Shown here piece by piece: positions 25,914 to 35,494 of a DNA stretch of 64,000 nucleotides. The translations under genes and the position numbers were made by a program. A model generated the notes under the pieces. The model did no database searches. It had not been told where the DNA came from and saw only the letters and a program-made list of their open reading frames with translations. Origin of the DNA: Alloscardovia macacae (GTDB lineage Bacteria; Actinomycetota; Actinomycetes; Actinomycetales; Bifidobacteriaceae); NCBI RefSeq assembly GCF_002259705.1, contig NZ_MWWT01000001.1, forward strand, positions 186,001 through 250,000. The letters are read 5' to 3'. Numbering within the stretch: position 1 is the first letter of the stretch; each line of letters starts with the position of its first letter.

Positions 25914-26639
25914 TTACATCACAGCCGCGCGCACGCCGGCGAAGATGAGCAGCATGATGGGGTAGAAAACGTAGAAGAACCACTTCTGCCACGCGTGGGT
26001 CATACCGCGCGAGCCGTTACGGTAGTGCAGGAGTGCCACGCCCATGCTCGGAAGAATAAAGAAGCAGGCGCTGAGGATGGCGGCGCTCATCATCATCGTA
26101 TTCTCGTGACGAGCCAGGGTATGGAAGATGATGGTGAGCAGCAGGAGCAGGATGCCAGCCTGCATGACCTGCTGGCGCACGCCTGCATGCAGGAGGAAAA
26201 TCCACAGAGCTCCGGCAGCCATCAGACCCAGTATGCGCGCCCAGCGCCAGGCTGCGCCTTCGGGGGCATAGACGTCCACGAGAGCCAGTGTGGCCAGGCA
26301 GATGACGAGGGCGAAGAGTGGATTCTGCGAGGTCCAGTCCATCACACGCCCTGAGGTGACGAGGTCATAGGGGACTTCGGAGACGAGAGCCAGACCGAGG
26401 AGGCGCAGGCCATACGCCCAGCGGCTGCGCGTATGCGTGTAGCCCTCCACTAGTAGCCATGCGTACAGGGGGATGGCCATCCAGGAGAGTGCTTCGCACA
26501 GGACTGCTATGGTGAGATTCGCAAAGTCGGGATCTGTAGGAGAGACGAGGGACCCGAGTAAGGAGAGAACGATAAGGACACTGCCCACTACTTTCAGAGT
26601 GCGTGAGCTGAGCCCGCGCTGCTTGCGAGAATCTGGCAT
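25914..26639 (-). CDS. TraX-family membrane protein
   Basis: 241 residues from ATG 26639; the open frame upstream is rejected because it reads through the mal terminator hairpin. About eight hydrophobic segments. Family features: SRTLKVVGSVLIVLSLLG at the N-terminus, MAIPLYAWLLVEGYTHTRSR near residue 65-85, GLALVSEVPYDLVTSG (the conserved ISEIPFD-like loop), and QNPLFALVICL. TraX proteins were first named for F-pilin acetylation, but chromosomal homologues in Gram-positives are of unknown role, perhaps acyl transfer to surface polymers. No conjugation genes are nearby. Confidence 0.85.
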   Translation of the reverse strand: MPDSRKQRGLSSRTLKVVGSVLIVLSLLGSLVSPTDPDFANLTIAVLCEALSWMAIPLYAWLLVEGYTHTRSRWAYGLRLLGLALVSEVPYDLVTSGRVMDWTSQNPLFALVICLATLALVDVYAPEGAAWRWARILGLMAAGALWIFLLHAGVRQQVMQAGILLLLLTIIFHTLARHENTMMMSAAILSACFFILPSMGVALLHYRNGSRGMTHAWQKWFFYVFYPIMLLIFAGVRAAVM

Positions 26640-26686
26640 GAAGGCTCCTTCCCGAGAATGACCGAGGGTAACTGAGAGTGAATACT

Positions 26687-26724
26687 CATGAGGGGATATG
26701 TCTGAGTATACATATCCCCTCATG
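26687..26724. terminator. Terminator after malG
   Basis: A 15-bp perfect stem (CATGAGGGGATATGT / ACATATCCCCTCATG) with an eight-base loop, 35 bases beyond the malG stop and 48 bases before traX. Confidence 0.7.
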
Positions 26725-26758
26725 AAGATGAAATGCGAAGGTGAAGGAAGAATTGGCC

Positions 26759-27697
26759 TTAGCCCTTCACCGCGCCGGACATGGACTCCTGGTAGAAGCG
26801 CTGCATAATGATGAACAGCACAGCTATAGGAATGGAGATGATCACAGCAGCAGCAGCGAAACGCGAGAACCAATCATTCAGATACTCGCGCGACAGCATC
26901 TGGTATAAGCCCAGCGCCACCGTGTAGTTATCCTGCGTACGGCTGATAGCGCGCGCCATAACGAAGTCCAGCCACGGTCCGAGGAAGGACGTGAGCGCCT
27001 GGAAGACGAGCATAGGCTTACAAATAGGCAGAATAATCTTCGTAAAGACCTGCCAGCGCGTGCAGCCATCGAGGTACGCAGCCTCGTCGAGGGACAGCGG
27101 AATCGTATCCATGTATCCCTTCATGACGTAGAAGCCCGCGCCCGCACCCGCCGAGTAGACGAGGATCAGCGCGATGGTCACGCCGATGCCCTGCGTCAAG
27201 CCCAGAGACTTCAGAATGAAGTAGATAACGACCACAGACATGATGCCTGGGAACATGCCCAGCACGAGCACGATGTTCATGAACGCCTTACGGAAGCGGA
27301 AGCGCAGACGGCTCATGCAGAAAGCCACGCTCAGCACGAAGAACGTGCTGATAGAGCACACGATGATGGAGATGACCAGCGTGCGCAGGAACATGCTCGG
27401 GAAGTTCAGGATGTGCGTATCCGTGAAGAGCTTCACATAGTTATCGAAGGTGTAGCTCGTCGGGAAGAAGGTCTCGTTATACGGGCCAGGATTCGTGTTA
27501 AAGCTCTCGAGAACCACCCAGACTATAGGCAGAATCCAGATGATAGTGAGAACGCTGAGCAGGACGTAGCTCAGGACGTCGCCGAGGATGCGGCGGGCGC
27601 GCTGGTTCTTCCAGAACGGCAGGCGTGTGCTGGCGGACTCGGCCTGCGCCGAGCGTGCGCTTTTTTCCATGACGGACTGTGACTGTACAGAACTCAT
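26759..27697 (-). CDS. Maltose-type ABC transporter permease MalG
   Basis: 312 residues, six membrane segments. The N-terminal 40 residues are polar and cytoplasmic. The EAA motif, docking site for the ATPase, reads SLDEAAYLDGCTRWQVFTKI. The C-terminus reads MQRFYQESMSGAVKG, the classic MalG-type ending. It overlaps malF by four bases. No ATPase gene is in the operon, so it probably uses a shared MsmK-like ATPase encoded elsewhere, as is usual in bifidobacteria and streptococci. Substrate (maltose, maltodextrin) is inferred from family similarity to MalFG. Confidence 0.9.
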   Translation of the reverse strand: MSSVQSQSVMEKSARSAQAESASTRLPFWKNQRARRILGDVLSYVLLSVLTIIWILPIVWVVLESFNTNPGPYNETFFPTSYTFDNYVKLFTDTHILNFPSMFLRTLVISIIVCSISTFFVLSVAFCMSRLRFRFRKAFMNIVLVLGMFPGIMSVVVIYFILKSLGLTQGIGVTIALILVYSAGAGAGFYVMKGYMDTIPLSLDEAAYLDGCTRWQVFTKIILPICKPMLVFQALTSFLGPWLDFVMARAISRTQDNYTVALGLYQMLSREYLNDWFSRFAAAAVIISIPIAVLFIIMQRFYQESMSGAVKG

Positions 27698-29115
27698 CTG
27701 AAGCCTCCTTCATCCTTATAGGATGCGCTGTTACGGTACGTGATGAGGGATACGACCGCCAGAGTGATGAACGTAAAGATACCGATGACTGCACCGAGGT
27801 TATAGTCCCCACGGTCCACGGTGAGCTTATAGAGCCACGTGATGAGCAGGTCAGTCTGGCCGGCTGTGTCGCCCACTGGAGTAGGGCTGCCACCGGAGAG
27901 CAAGTAGATGACGTTAAAGTTATTCACATTACCCGTGAAGGTGGTGATGAGGTATGGCGTCAGCACGAAGATGAGGTACGGCATGGTGATCTTCGTGAAG
28001 GTCTGCCACCAGTTCGCACCGTCGAGGCGTGCGGCCTCGTACTGCTCGGCTGGCAGATTCTGCAGAATACCAGTAATCTGCATGATGGTGAATGGAATAC
28101 CCACCCACAGGTTCACGAGGATGACAGTGACGCGCGCCCACGTAGCATCCGTGAAGAATGGCAGCGGTCCGCTGATCCAGCCCCAGGACTCGAGCAGACG
28201 GTTCACCGCGCCTTCTGGCTGAAGCATCTGGTTAATGACGAGAAGTGAGACGAACTGCGGCACGGCGATGGACAGCGAGAATGCTGCACGCCAGAAGTTC
28301 TTCAGGCGTGTGGTGCGGCGGTTTATGACCATGGCCAGGAACATGCCGAAGAAGAAGTTCAGGAAGGTGGCGAAGAATGCCCAGACCAGCGTCCAGATGA
28401 GCACGCTGACGAACTGGTTCGCGGTGACGGCGCCCGTGGCTGCGAAGAGCTGTCCGAAGTTCTGGAAGCCCACCCAGTCGAAGAGCAGCACGTGGTCGGA
28501 ATCATAATTCGTGAAGGCGATGACCATCATGATGACCGTAGGCAGCACGGTGAAGGTGAGAATGCCCACCACCGGCAGACTCATGAGAGCCACCTGCGCG
28601 TTATCGTTCGTGATCATGCGGATGTCGTCCGCGAAGGTAGGAACTGTCCCGTCGCCCGCGAGACCGCGTCCGCGCTCGCTTCCGCCGTTCGCCGTGCTCG
28701 CAGCTGCCAGCACCTGCACCTTATACGCACTGCGGACAGCATATGTCCAGAAGAGGATAAAGAGCACGGTGAGGAAGAGCGCGCTGATGCCTGCGACGAG
28801 CAGGAGCACCGAGTTATCGCCCGGATTATAGTGCCAGTATCCGTCTATCTTCTGTTTGCTTTGCGTGCGCCATCCGAGCGAGACGAGCATGGCGAGTGCC
28901 TGGCCGCCGCTGAGGATCATGTACGCGATGTATGCGACTTCTACCGCGAGGAAGAGCAGGCCTTTCGTGATCTGCTTGTGTGCGAGGTTCCCCGCGCCGA
29001 GCACGAGAAAGCTCAGGCGCGTGAAGACGTCGCCCCGCGCTGCTGCCGCGCGTACTGTATACGCGGATGGCGGGATGTAGTCCGCGCTGTGGCGGTTTTT
29101 CCGTATGTTTTTCAT
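27694..29115 (-). CDS. Maltose-type ABC transporter permease MalF
   Basis: About 473 residues from ATG 29115 (GGGAAG eight bases ahead; the alternative ATG 29139 has no ribosome-binding site). Eight membrane segments, with an N-terminal extension: two segments (FLVLGAGNLAHKQITKGLLFLAVEVAYIA split around a basic loop), then a third, and a 60-residue soluble loop with ASTANGGSERGRGLAGD. The core has the EAA motif YEAARLDGANWWQTFTKITMP. The extra N-terminal segments match the MalF type seen in Gram-positive maltodextrin importers. It forms the transmembrane pore with MalG. Confidence 0.9.
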   Translation of the reverse strand: MKNIRKNRHSADYIPPSAYTVRAAAARGDVFTRLSFLVLGAGNLAHKQITKGLLFLAVEVAYIAYMILSGGQALAMLVSLGWRTQSKQKIDGYWHYNPGDNSVLLLVAGISALFLTVLFILFWTYAVRSAYKVQVLAAASTANGGSERGRGLAGDGTVPTFADDIRMITNDNAQVALMSLPVVGILTFTVLPTVIMMVIAFTNYDSDHVLLFDWVGFQNFGQLFAATGAVTANQFVSVLIWTLVWAFFATFLNFFFGMFLAMVINRRTTRLKNFWRAAFSLSIAVPQFVSLLVINQMLQPEGAVNRLLESWGWISGPLPFFTDATWARVTVILVNLWVGIPFTIMQITGILQNLPAEQYEAARLDGANWWQTFTKITMPYLIFVLTPYLITTFTGNVNNFNVIYLLSGGSPTPVGDTAGQTDLLITWLYKLTVDRGDYNLGAVIGIFTFITLAVVSLITYRNSASYKDEGGFR

Positions 29116-29173
29116 CTTTTTTCTTCCCAATTTTCCCATATCTGATTTTTCGCGCTCTTTACACGCCGTCTCA

Positions 29174-30412
29174 CTACATGAGACTCTTATACGACTGCAT
29201 CCACTTTTCGGTCAGCTCTGCAGCGTTCGTATGGGTGACTTCCTTGTTATAGAGGGACTTTCCGAAGTTCTCACATGGTGACCAGAAGTTATTCATTTCT
29301 GGGATGGATGGCTGAACTACGGAGGTCTGTGCGATGGTCTCCATCTGAGCTGCAGCCACGGGATCTTTCGCTACCTGTGCGTCACTGCTCAGCTCGGTGT
29401 CCGACGGAATGACCGAACGCATGGTGTAGTGCGCCTTCTGAGAGTACGTGCTGCTGAGGAATGCAGCGAACTGATCGGCTGCCACAGGGTGCTTCGTATA
29501 TGGATTCCAGCCGTAGACCGTGGAGCCAGCGAAGGACTTCATCTGCACCTGCTTACCGTTCAGGGTGAAGCTCGGTAGCTTCGCCACACCCCAGTCATCT
29601 CCGAGGTTTTCGCGCACGGTGGCTGCATCCCAGTTACCCGTGAAGACCACGTCCGTCTTTCCAGACTTCAGTCCTGCCAGGCCCGAGCCATCCGTATCGT
29701 TCACGAAGTTCGGGTTCGCGCGCAGGTCCACGAGGTAGTTCGTCACTGCAGCACCGGTCTCGCCGCCGAACTGCACGCCAGACTTCGCATCTGTGCCATT
29801 CGGTCCGAAGAGCGTACCGCCAGCGCCGAGGTAGAAGGAGGCGAGGTACCACGAGTTCGTCAGAGGGAAGGAGACTTTACCTTTCGCGAGCATCGCGTCG
29901 AGGGAGGTGAGATCCTGCTCGGTGAACTTACTCTTGCGGTAGTACATGAACCACGTATTACCGGCCAGCGGCATGCCGTACACGTTCCCGTCCGAAGCGG
30001 TGACGGTATCCACCATGGTAGGGTTTCCGGCGGTCTGTTTTTTCAGCTGTGCCATGGCGTCATCACTCATCTGTCCCACGGCGCCTGCCTGCACGAGCGT
30101 GCCGAGCTGGTCGCTGGCGAAAGTGTACACGTCTGCGGCCACGGTAGGGTCCTGCTTTGCGATGGTGGCGGCATCTGCCGAGGCGACTACCTGGTTCTGC
30201 CATGTGATGGCATATTCTGGGTGGCGCTTCTGGAACTCGGCTTCCATGGTCTGCAGCCACGAGTTCTGGTCTGCCTGGTCTTCCTGTGAGGCCCAGACAG
30301 TGAGCGTCATTTTTTCGCTACTGGAGCTGCTCGGTCTGCATGCTGCCAGTCCGGCGAGAGCTAGGAGTCCCGCGCAGGCTGCTGCTGTGGCTTTCCTCCA
30401 CTGAGCAATCAT
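29174..30412 (-). CDS. Maltose/maltodextrin-type solute-binding lipoprotein
   Basis: 412 residues from ATG 30412; the longer frame runs through the promoter. Lipobox LAAC at about 21-24. The mature protein reads MTLTVWASQEDQADQNSWLQ, the start of a MalE fold, with AKQDPTVAADVYTFASDQLGTLV, GNVYGMPLAGNTWFMYYRKS (ligand cleft aromatic residues) and FAGSTVYGWNPYTKHP further on. First gene of malE-malF-malG. Its promoter has two 14-base palindromes (see 30498 and 30581) that link it to sucP. Specificity for maltose/maltodextrin is inferred. Confidence 0.92.
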   Translation of the reverse strand: MIAQWRKATAAACAGLLALAGLAACRPSSSSSEKMTLTVWASQEDQADQNSWLQTMEAEFQKRHPEYAITWQNQVVASADAATIAKQDPTVAADVYTFASDQLGTLVQAGAVGQMSDDAMAQLKKQTAGNPTMVDTVTASDGNVYGMPLAGNTWFMYYRKSKFTEQDLTSLDAMLAKGKVSFPLTNSWYLASFYLGAGGTLFGPNGTDAKSGVQFGGETGAAVTNYLVDLRANPNFVNDTDGSGLAGLKSGKTDVVFTGNWDAATVRENLGDDWGVAKLPSFTLNGKQVQMKSFAGSTVYGWNPYTKHPVAADQFAAFLSSTYSQKAHYTMRSVIPSDTELSSDAQVAKDPVAAAQMETIAQTSVVQPSIPEMNNFWSPCENFGKSLYNKEVTHTNAAELTEKWMQSYKSLM

Positions 30413-30497
30413 CCTTGATTCCTTTCTATCCTCCTCGTGTAGGGAGGTGAGATGCTGTGGTGCTTCTGCTTTCCCTTCTTCCCTACTTCTGTACGTT

Positions 30498-30525
30498 AGC
30501 GTAGCACGTTCTGCAAACGTATGCA
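30498..30525 (-). promoter_or_regulatory. Promoter and operator of the mal importer
   Basis: On the minus strand TTGCAT (-35) and TACGCT (-10, 30498-30503) are 17 bases apart. The near-palindrome TGCAAACGTATGCA at 30512-30525 covers the -35, a LacI-type operator position. Confidence 0.65.
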
Positions 30526-30580
30526 AGAGGACGTTTTGTGTGTTTTATGTCAATTTCTGTCTTGTCTACGTGCTGTTCTG

Positions 30581-30594
30581 TGCATACGTATGCA
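30581..30594. promoter_or_regulatory. Upstream operator TGCATACGTATGCA
   Basis: A perfect 14-base palindrome, 69 bases from the promoter-overlapping site, allowing repression by looping. The identical sequence is in front of sucP at 56422. The rest of 30413-30716 shows only a small hairpin (CGAGGG / CCCTCG) near 30674 before the next gene. Confidence 0.7.
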
Positions 30595-30716
30595 GTGGTG
30601 AGTGAAAATTTTTTCGTGCCGACCGTCCGAATTCGTGCTGTCAGGTGGCTTATAGCGTAGCGAGGTGACGAACCGAGGGAAAGGCCCTCGAACCGCGCTG
30701 CAGAAAGAAGGTCATC

Positions 30717-32933
30717 ATGACTGACGTGATGGTACAGGAAACGCAAAAGTGGCTGAATGCTACGTACCGTGGAAAGCAGGGATATTCTGTGATTCGCGAG
30801 GACGGACAGACGGGATGGACTACCATCTATGCTCTGCTTCATGCTCTTCAGATAGAGCTCGGTATTACTGCTACTGCGGATGCTTTCGGTCCAGGTACGC
30901 AGTCCCGCTTTATGCAGCGCTGGCCTGGTGGCATCGTGGAGCAGAATCAGGGAGCTGCTACCACGAATAACGTCTATGGAATTATCCAGGGTGCTCTGTG
31001 GTGTAAGGGATACTCGACAGGGGCATCTACTATCACTCGGCACTTCTATGGTGGTACCGGTGATGCCATCCGCGCACTGAAGAATGATATGGGTATAGGT
31101 GGTGACTCAAAGGTCACTCTGGATGTCATGAAGGCTCTGCTGAGTATGGACCAGTACACACTCCTCATTCGTAATGGCGGTAAGGCTTCTATTCGTTCCA
31201 TCCAGCAGCAGATAAATAAGCAGTATCATGCGTATACGGGCATTATTCCTGCTGATGGTCGTTATGGGCGTGAGATGAATACGGCTCTCATCCAGGTACT
31301 TCAGTCTCTCGAAGGGTACACGCCAGAAGATGCTACCGGTAACTTCGGTGATGGAACTACAGCGAATCTTCGTGTTATTACTCCGAATAATGCTGGAGCG
31401 TATCCTCAGTGGCTCTGGCTTATAACCGCGGCTCTGACCTGCAATGGGTATGACGTGAAGTCTCAGGGTGTATGGACGTGTGTGAAGGCTTTCCAGCGTG
31501 ACTACGCTCTCCCGGTGACCGGCATCGTGGATAAGAGCACGTGGATGAGTCTTCTGATATCCTGCGGTGATCCAAATCGTTCTGCTAAGGCATGTGACTG
31601 TGCTACTGTGCTGAATGCACAGCAGGCGAATGATTTGCGCAGGGCAGGATTTACGCATGTGGGTCGCTACCTTACGGGGACTGTGGGCGTAGGCGCAAAC
31701 CGTAAGTCTAAAGCACTGACTCGTGAAGAGGTAGCGAACATACGCCAGGCGAATCTTTCGGTATTCCCTATCTATCAGGATGGTGGATACTATCCAGAGT
31801 ATTTCAGCTCTGCGCGGCAGGGAGCTGTCGATGCCTATACGGCTATGGCAGCAGCACAGAAGATGGGATTCCCTAAGGGAACTATCATTTACTTCGCTGT
31901 GGACTTCGATGCATATGGATATCAGATCGATGATTTGATTATCCCATACTTCGAGCAAGTGAGCATGGCTTTTAAGAATTCTGCGAATAAGCAGTCTTAT
32001 AGGGTAGGTGTGTATGCGCCACGCCTTGTGTGTGAAAAGCTTGATCAGCTGAAATATGCTCAGAGTTCTTTCGTAGCGGATATGTCTCGTGGATTCGCGG
32101 GTAATCTCGGATACTCTATTCCGAAGAACTGGGCTTTCGACCAGTTCCATGAGTATACGTTTGGGTCTTCCCCTAGCTTCGCTATAGATAAGGATGCATA
32201 TTCTGGGCGTGATACTGGAACGAAAACTCTGATTCCTGTGGATGAGAAGACGGAGAAGGAGATTTCTCAGAGTTCGATGAATTCTATACGTATGGCAGCT
32301 ACTGATGCTTTTGCTAGAGAAGTCATTCAGCCGCTTGGTATATTTACGTCATTGATTTCCATAGATTGGGGATATGAGAGAACGATGCAGGTGCAGCATA
32401 TTACGACTCCGGATTATGATGTAGATGTGGAGCTAAAAGTGTCCTCATCTGTACAGAGTAATGCGAGTGAAGATGCACTAATCCATGTGAAAACTGATTC
32501 TTCTGGAAAATTGGATGTATCGACAGAGAACGAAATTCGTGACCTTAAGGCATCGTTTGATGTTCCTGGGGTCGGATCAGATTTTGATTTTAGGAAGCTT
32601 ATCTCCTCTATTGGTACATCAGTGAAGTCTGGAAATATTTCATTCACCACGACGTTTAGCTCTCCTGCAGAATTCAGTTTTGATATAAGTGTTACATCGG
32701 AGAATCTACTTCCCGATGGTACTGACGGCGCGCTTTATGCTGAGGTAGTCGTATCGTATTCGTTTACGCTCCATCCACAGAGTCATTATCATTTCCAGCT
32801 TCCGGACATTTCTCTTCAGCCGATGGATAATACTCTTGTCAGCAGTTTAGTCGGTGCACTGATGATAATCATTGCTGCAGGATCGATAGCGGCTTTTCCA
32901 CAACTGCTTCCTCTCTTTGGAGTTCTAGTGTGA
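30717..32933 (+). CDS. DUF1906 (GH25-like) protein with peptidoglycan-binding repeats and C-terminal membrane segment
   Basis: 738 residues. Residues 1-290 carry three PG_binding_1-like repeats, each with a helix and a D-G-x-x-G turn (AFGPGTQSRFMQRW, PADGRYGREMNTALIQ, VWTCVKAFQRDYALPVTG). About 295-490 is a DUF1906/Rv2525c-like domain, a TIM-barrel fold related to GH25 lysozymes, with FTHVGRYLTG, IIYFAVDFDAYG and YRVGVYAPR. A polar region of about 200 residues rich in beta strands follows. The last 30 residues are hydrophobic (SLVGALMIIIAAGS). There is no signal peptide, unusual for a wall-acting protein. Lower GC than surroundings. The next gene, 50 bases on, encodes a membrane-anchored protein. 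Confidence 0.8.
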   Translation: MTDVMVQETQKWLNATYRGKQGYSVIREDGQTGWTTIYALLHALQIELGITATADAFGPGTQSRFMQRWPGGIVEQNQGAATTNNVYGIIQGALWCKGYSTGASTITRHFYGGTGDAIRALKNDMGIGGDSKVTLDVMKALLSMDQYTLLIRNGGKASIRSIQQQINKQYHAYTGIIPADGRYGREMNTALIQVLQSLEGYTPEDATGNFGDGTTANLRVITPNNAGAYPQWLWLITAALTCNGYDVKSQGVWTCVKAFQRDYALPVTGIVDKSTWMSLLISCGDPNRSAKACDCATVLNAQQANDLRRAGFTHVGRYLTGTVGVGANRKSKALTREEVANIRQANLSVFPIYQDGGYYPEYFSSARQGAVDAYTAMAAAQKMGFPKGTIIYFAVDFDAYGYQIDDLIIPYFEQVSMAFKNSANKQSYRVGVYAPRLVCEKLDQLKYAQSSFVADMSRGFAGNLGYSIPKNWAFDQFHEYTFGSSPSFAIDKDAYSGRDTGTKTLIPVDEKTEKEISQSSMNSIRMAATDAFAREVIQPLGIFTSLISIDWGYERTMQVQHITTPDYDVDVELKVSSSVQSNASEDALIHVKTDSSGKLDVSTENEIRDLKASFDVPGVGSDFDFRKLISSIGTSVKSGNISFTTTFSSPAEFSFDISVTSENLLPDGTDGALYAEVVVSYSFTLHPQSHYHFQLPDISLQPMDNTLVSSLVGALMIIIAAGSIAAFPQLLPLFGVLV

Positions 32934-32982
32934 GCATAATATACTAGAGTAAAGTTATAAGGTTAAAGAAGGAGGAGCTCCT

Positions 32983-33513
32983 GTGGAGCACATGCATGGT
33001 AAAAAGCGGGTGCGGAAACTTTTGCTTGTATGTGTGGTTACAGTGCTCCTCCTTTTTTCTCAGTTCGGTATATATCTTCCTACAGATATCCATGAAATCC
33101 CAGATTTGGGCGATATCCCAGGTGATATTCCGCTTATTACACAGCGAAATTCGTTATTAGTCGAAGTCTATGTATCGCAAGATATGCGTGATAATACTTT
33201 GTATGTGGAGATGGGAGGGGATAGGCTCTGGCAACCGCTGGATGTAAGGCGCAGATTTAAGATTCCTTTTGGACGTCGTGCTACTCGCGATGATGTGAAA
33301 GTAATATGGTATAGCAAAGAGAATGGCACAGAGGAAGTAGGAGAACCTGATAGAGTGAATGATCTATCAGCTCGTGTAATAGTCTCAGATGGAAAGAAAG
33401 AGATTTTTAATCACCTTGAATCATTTGTAGAGAAAAAATACACGATTGAGGGATGGCTGATTATGCATTGTGATGTCTTTAATGCGTGTATCCAGTATAT
33501 GCCGGGCATATAG
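32983..33513 (+). CDS. Membrane-anchored or secreted protein of unknown function
   Basis: 176 residues from GTG 32983, with AGGAGG ten bases ahead. A basic N-terminus (GKKRVRKLL) and one hydrophobic segment (LLVCVVTVLLLFSQFGIYL) form a signal anchor. The remaining 140 residues are extracellular by the positive-inside rule and look beta-rich (SLLVEVYVSQDMRDNTLYVE, VIWYSKENG). Two cysteines are near the end. No family recognised. It probably works with the DUF1906 protein encoded just before it. Confidence 0.65.
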   Translation: MEHMHGKKRVRKLLLVCVVTVLLLFSQFGIYLPTDIHEIPDLGDIPGDIPLITQRNSLLVEVYVSQDMRDNTLYVEMGGDRLWQPLDVRRRFKIPFGRRATRDDVKVIWYSKENGTEEVGEPDRVNDLSARVIVSDGKKEIFNHLESFVEKKYTIEGWLIMHCDVFNACIQYMPGI

Positions 33514-33574
33514 CCATAAGATTCATATAATACCTGGGCTAAAGTGCCTACTGGCTCTAGTTATTCTTAGAGTA

Positions 33575-33614
33575 ATGCTTGGGAGATGAAGTATATATCC
33601 ATCTTCCCAAGCAT
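33575..33614. terminator. Terminator between convergent accessory operons
   Basis: ATGCTTGGGAGATG pairs with CATCTTCCCAAGCAT (one bulge), followed on the plus strand by AGTTTTAT. It lies between the 32983 gene and the end of the ABC-3C ATPase gene. Confidence 0.65.
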
Positions 33615-33628
33615 AGTTTTATATGTTT

Positions 33629-35494
33629 TCATTGCGGATGAGAAGCGGAGAAATTGCTTTCTATATTCACTAAGAATCCGTGGTGTCCATGACCAGTTAT
33701 CTCTTTATCAAAATAGATAAAATTAGCCTTCTCTCGGAGTTGCGAGATATCTGGCATGAATTTAGTATTATCAGCTATAATGATTTGCCCCTCATTCTGG
33801 TGAGAGATGAGGAATGCATAAACTGCTTCAGGAATGACATCTATAGGCTTCATACTTTCTGGGTCGCTCTGTGAATTATCCAGCCCCAGAAGTGGTGTGT
33901 CGATGAGCGTGACACTAGGCGAGGAATAGGCTTCTTTTGAAGCGAGATAACTCCTAAAAGTAAGCATAACCGCAGTATTAATGAGGGATCGGTAGCCCTG
34001 TCCCTCGCCGTCTTTACTTTGTCCATTCACGATGGCATCGAATTTCTCTTTATTCATGTGCGCATCAGATAAATGAGGAAACTTGAGCTCAGTGAGGACA
34101 TCGAGTAAACGGGCACTCATCTCATCCCAGAAGTTCTCGGGGAAGTAGCTTTCCATAGAGGGTGAAGAAGCTACAAAAGTGAGTGTTTTTCTTCTCGATA
34201 TCTCTTCCATGGACTTGTCGTATGAGGCTTGTAGCTCGTCCCTGTGAGAGATGATACGTGAGATGGACGTATATTCGTGTATCAGCGATTCGAGATTATC
34301 GAGCTGCGGGGCGAAATCCTGAGAAAGGGAATCAGATATTTTCTGAGTGCGGCTAAGGAGCGAAGCCTCGTTCTCAGCTAATTGATGGCGTTCACTTTGA
34401 ATAGACTCTATGGTGTGCTCTAAGTCTTCGAGACGTGAGTATGCTTCTGCTCGTTCTTCGGATATTGATACCGTCCGTTCATTTTCGAGTGAGGCAGGAA
34501 CAGGCTGATCGCATACGGGGCAGAGTAAAGCATTTGGATATGTATCGATAAGAGACTGTCCTTCAGAGATGAACTCGAAACGTTCTATCTTCGCACGGTA
34601 GATAGAAGCGAGCTCAGAGTAACGAGCCAAGGTGACATCATCGTTCGTGAGCTGTTCTCTTACATGTGCGAGATTACTCGCTAGTTCTGCACCTTCTGAC
34701 GAAAGGAGTTCCATGGTTTCCCGGATATGGTGAGAGCGCGTGACGAGTTCTGATATCGTCGTGTCGAGAACCGAAGAGTCGTACTCGTCTACGAGAGCAT
34801 TTGCTTCTGTGAGAGCAGCCTCATACTGCTGAGCGTTTTCTTCGAGATAACTGAGTATGGCAGCGTTTTTAGCTTTCTGAACTTTCTGGCTCTCGTGGTT
34901 CTTATACTCCGAGAAATCCTTTCCCGTAATCAAAGTAGAAAGTGCTGCCTTTGAACTCGTCTGGGCTGTAGTTGTATCTGGCAAGAGTATAGAAGCGCTT
35001 TTACTTATGGCATTCTCTTCCGCGTAGAATGCATGCCAGAAAGACCTCCATGTAAACGTCTGAAGGCCATAGTCTTTATTCTTGAGTATGCGAAGGGAAT
35101 CGGAGTCTGGAAAGCCTATGAGTCGGAGCCAGAAAGAAGAGAGAGAAGGGCGTTTCGAAGAATTTACGGAATAATTTCCGGAAGAAATATCTGGGTGAAA
35201 GCTACGAATAGTTACAGTGCTGTCTCCTTTCCCTATAGAACGTTCTAGCGTAATGTCTTGAGACTCAAAGGAGATAGTCATACGCACGAATGCGTATCCG
35301 ACAGATTCGTTTACTCGGAGGCTGCTGGATGATGCACCGAACATATAATCGATGCAGTTAAGTACCCAGGACTTTCCGGTGTTAGAAGGACCATAGATGA
35401 CATTAAGCCCTTCTTTAAAATCGATGTATGAGTCCGGGCTGGTAGGATGTCCGTAGACTCCTATGCGTTTAATCCAGAAGTGAGGCTTCATCAC
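33629..35494 (-). CDS. ABC-3C system ATPase (RecN/Rad50-like, with zinc hook)
   Basis: 621 residues. Walker A GPSNTGKSW is at 35-43 after a short N-terminal strand pair. Long coiled coils (about 190-320 and 340-440) flank a zinc-hook-like LLCPVCDQP near 325. The C-terminal half-domain has LINTAVMLTFRSYLA, Walker B VTLIDTPLLGLD near 530 and GQIIIADN near 590. This split ATPase with a Cys-x-x-Cys hook is the arrangement of SMC/Rad50 relatives used in ABC-three-component (ABC-3C) conflict systems. It overlaps the middle-component gene by four bases. Predicted to sense foreign or damaged nucleic acid; this has not been shown for this protein. Confidence 0.85.
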   Translation of the reverse strand: MMKPHFWIKRIGVYGHPTSPDSYIDFKEGLNVIYGPSNTGKSWVLNCIDYMFGASSSSLRVNESVGYAFVRMTISFESQDITLERSIGKGDSTVTIRSFHPDISSGNYSVNSSKRPSLSSFWLRLIGFPDSDSLRILKNKDYGLQTFTWRSFWHAFYAEENAISKSASILLPDTTTAQTSSKAALSTLITGKDFSEYKNHESQKVQKAKNAAILSYLEENAQQYEAALTEANALVDEYDSSVLDTTISELVTRSHHIRETMELLSSEGAELASNLAHVREQLTNDDVTLARYSELASIYRAKIERFEFISEGQSLIDTYPNALLCPVCDQPVPASLENERTVSISEERAEAYSRLEDLEHTIESIQSERHQLAENEASLLSRTQKISDSLSQDFAPQLDNLESLIHEYTSISRIISHRDELQASYDKSMEEISRRKTLTFVASSPSMESYFPENFWDEMSARLLDVLTELKFPHLSDAHMNKEKFDAIVNGQSKDGEGQGYRSLINTAVMLTFRSYLASKEAYSSPSVTLIDTPLLGLDNSQSDPESMKPIDVIPEAVYAFLISHQNEGQIIIADNTKFMPDISQLREKANFIYFDKEITGHGHHGFLVNIESNFSASHPQ

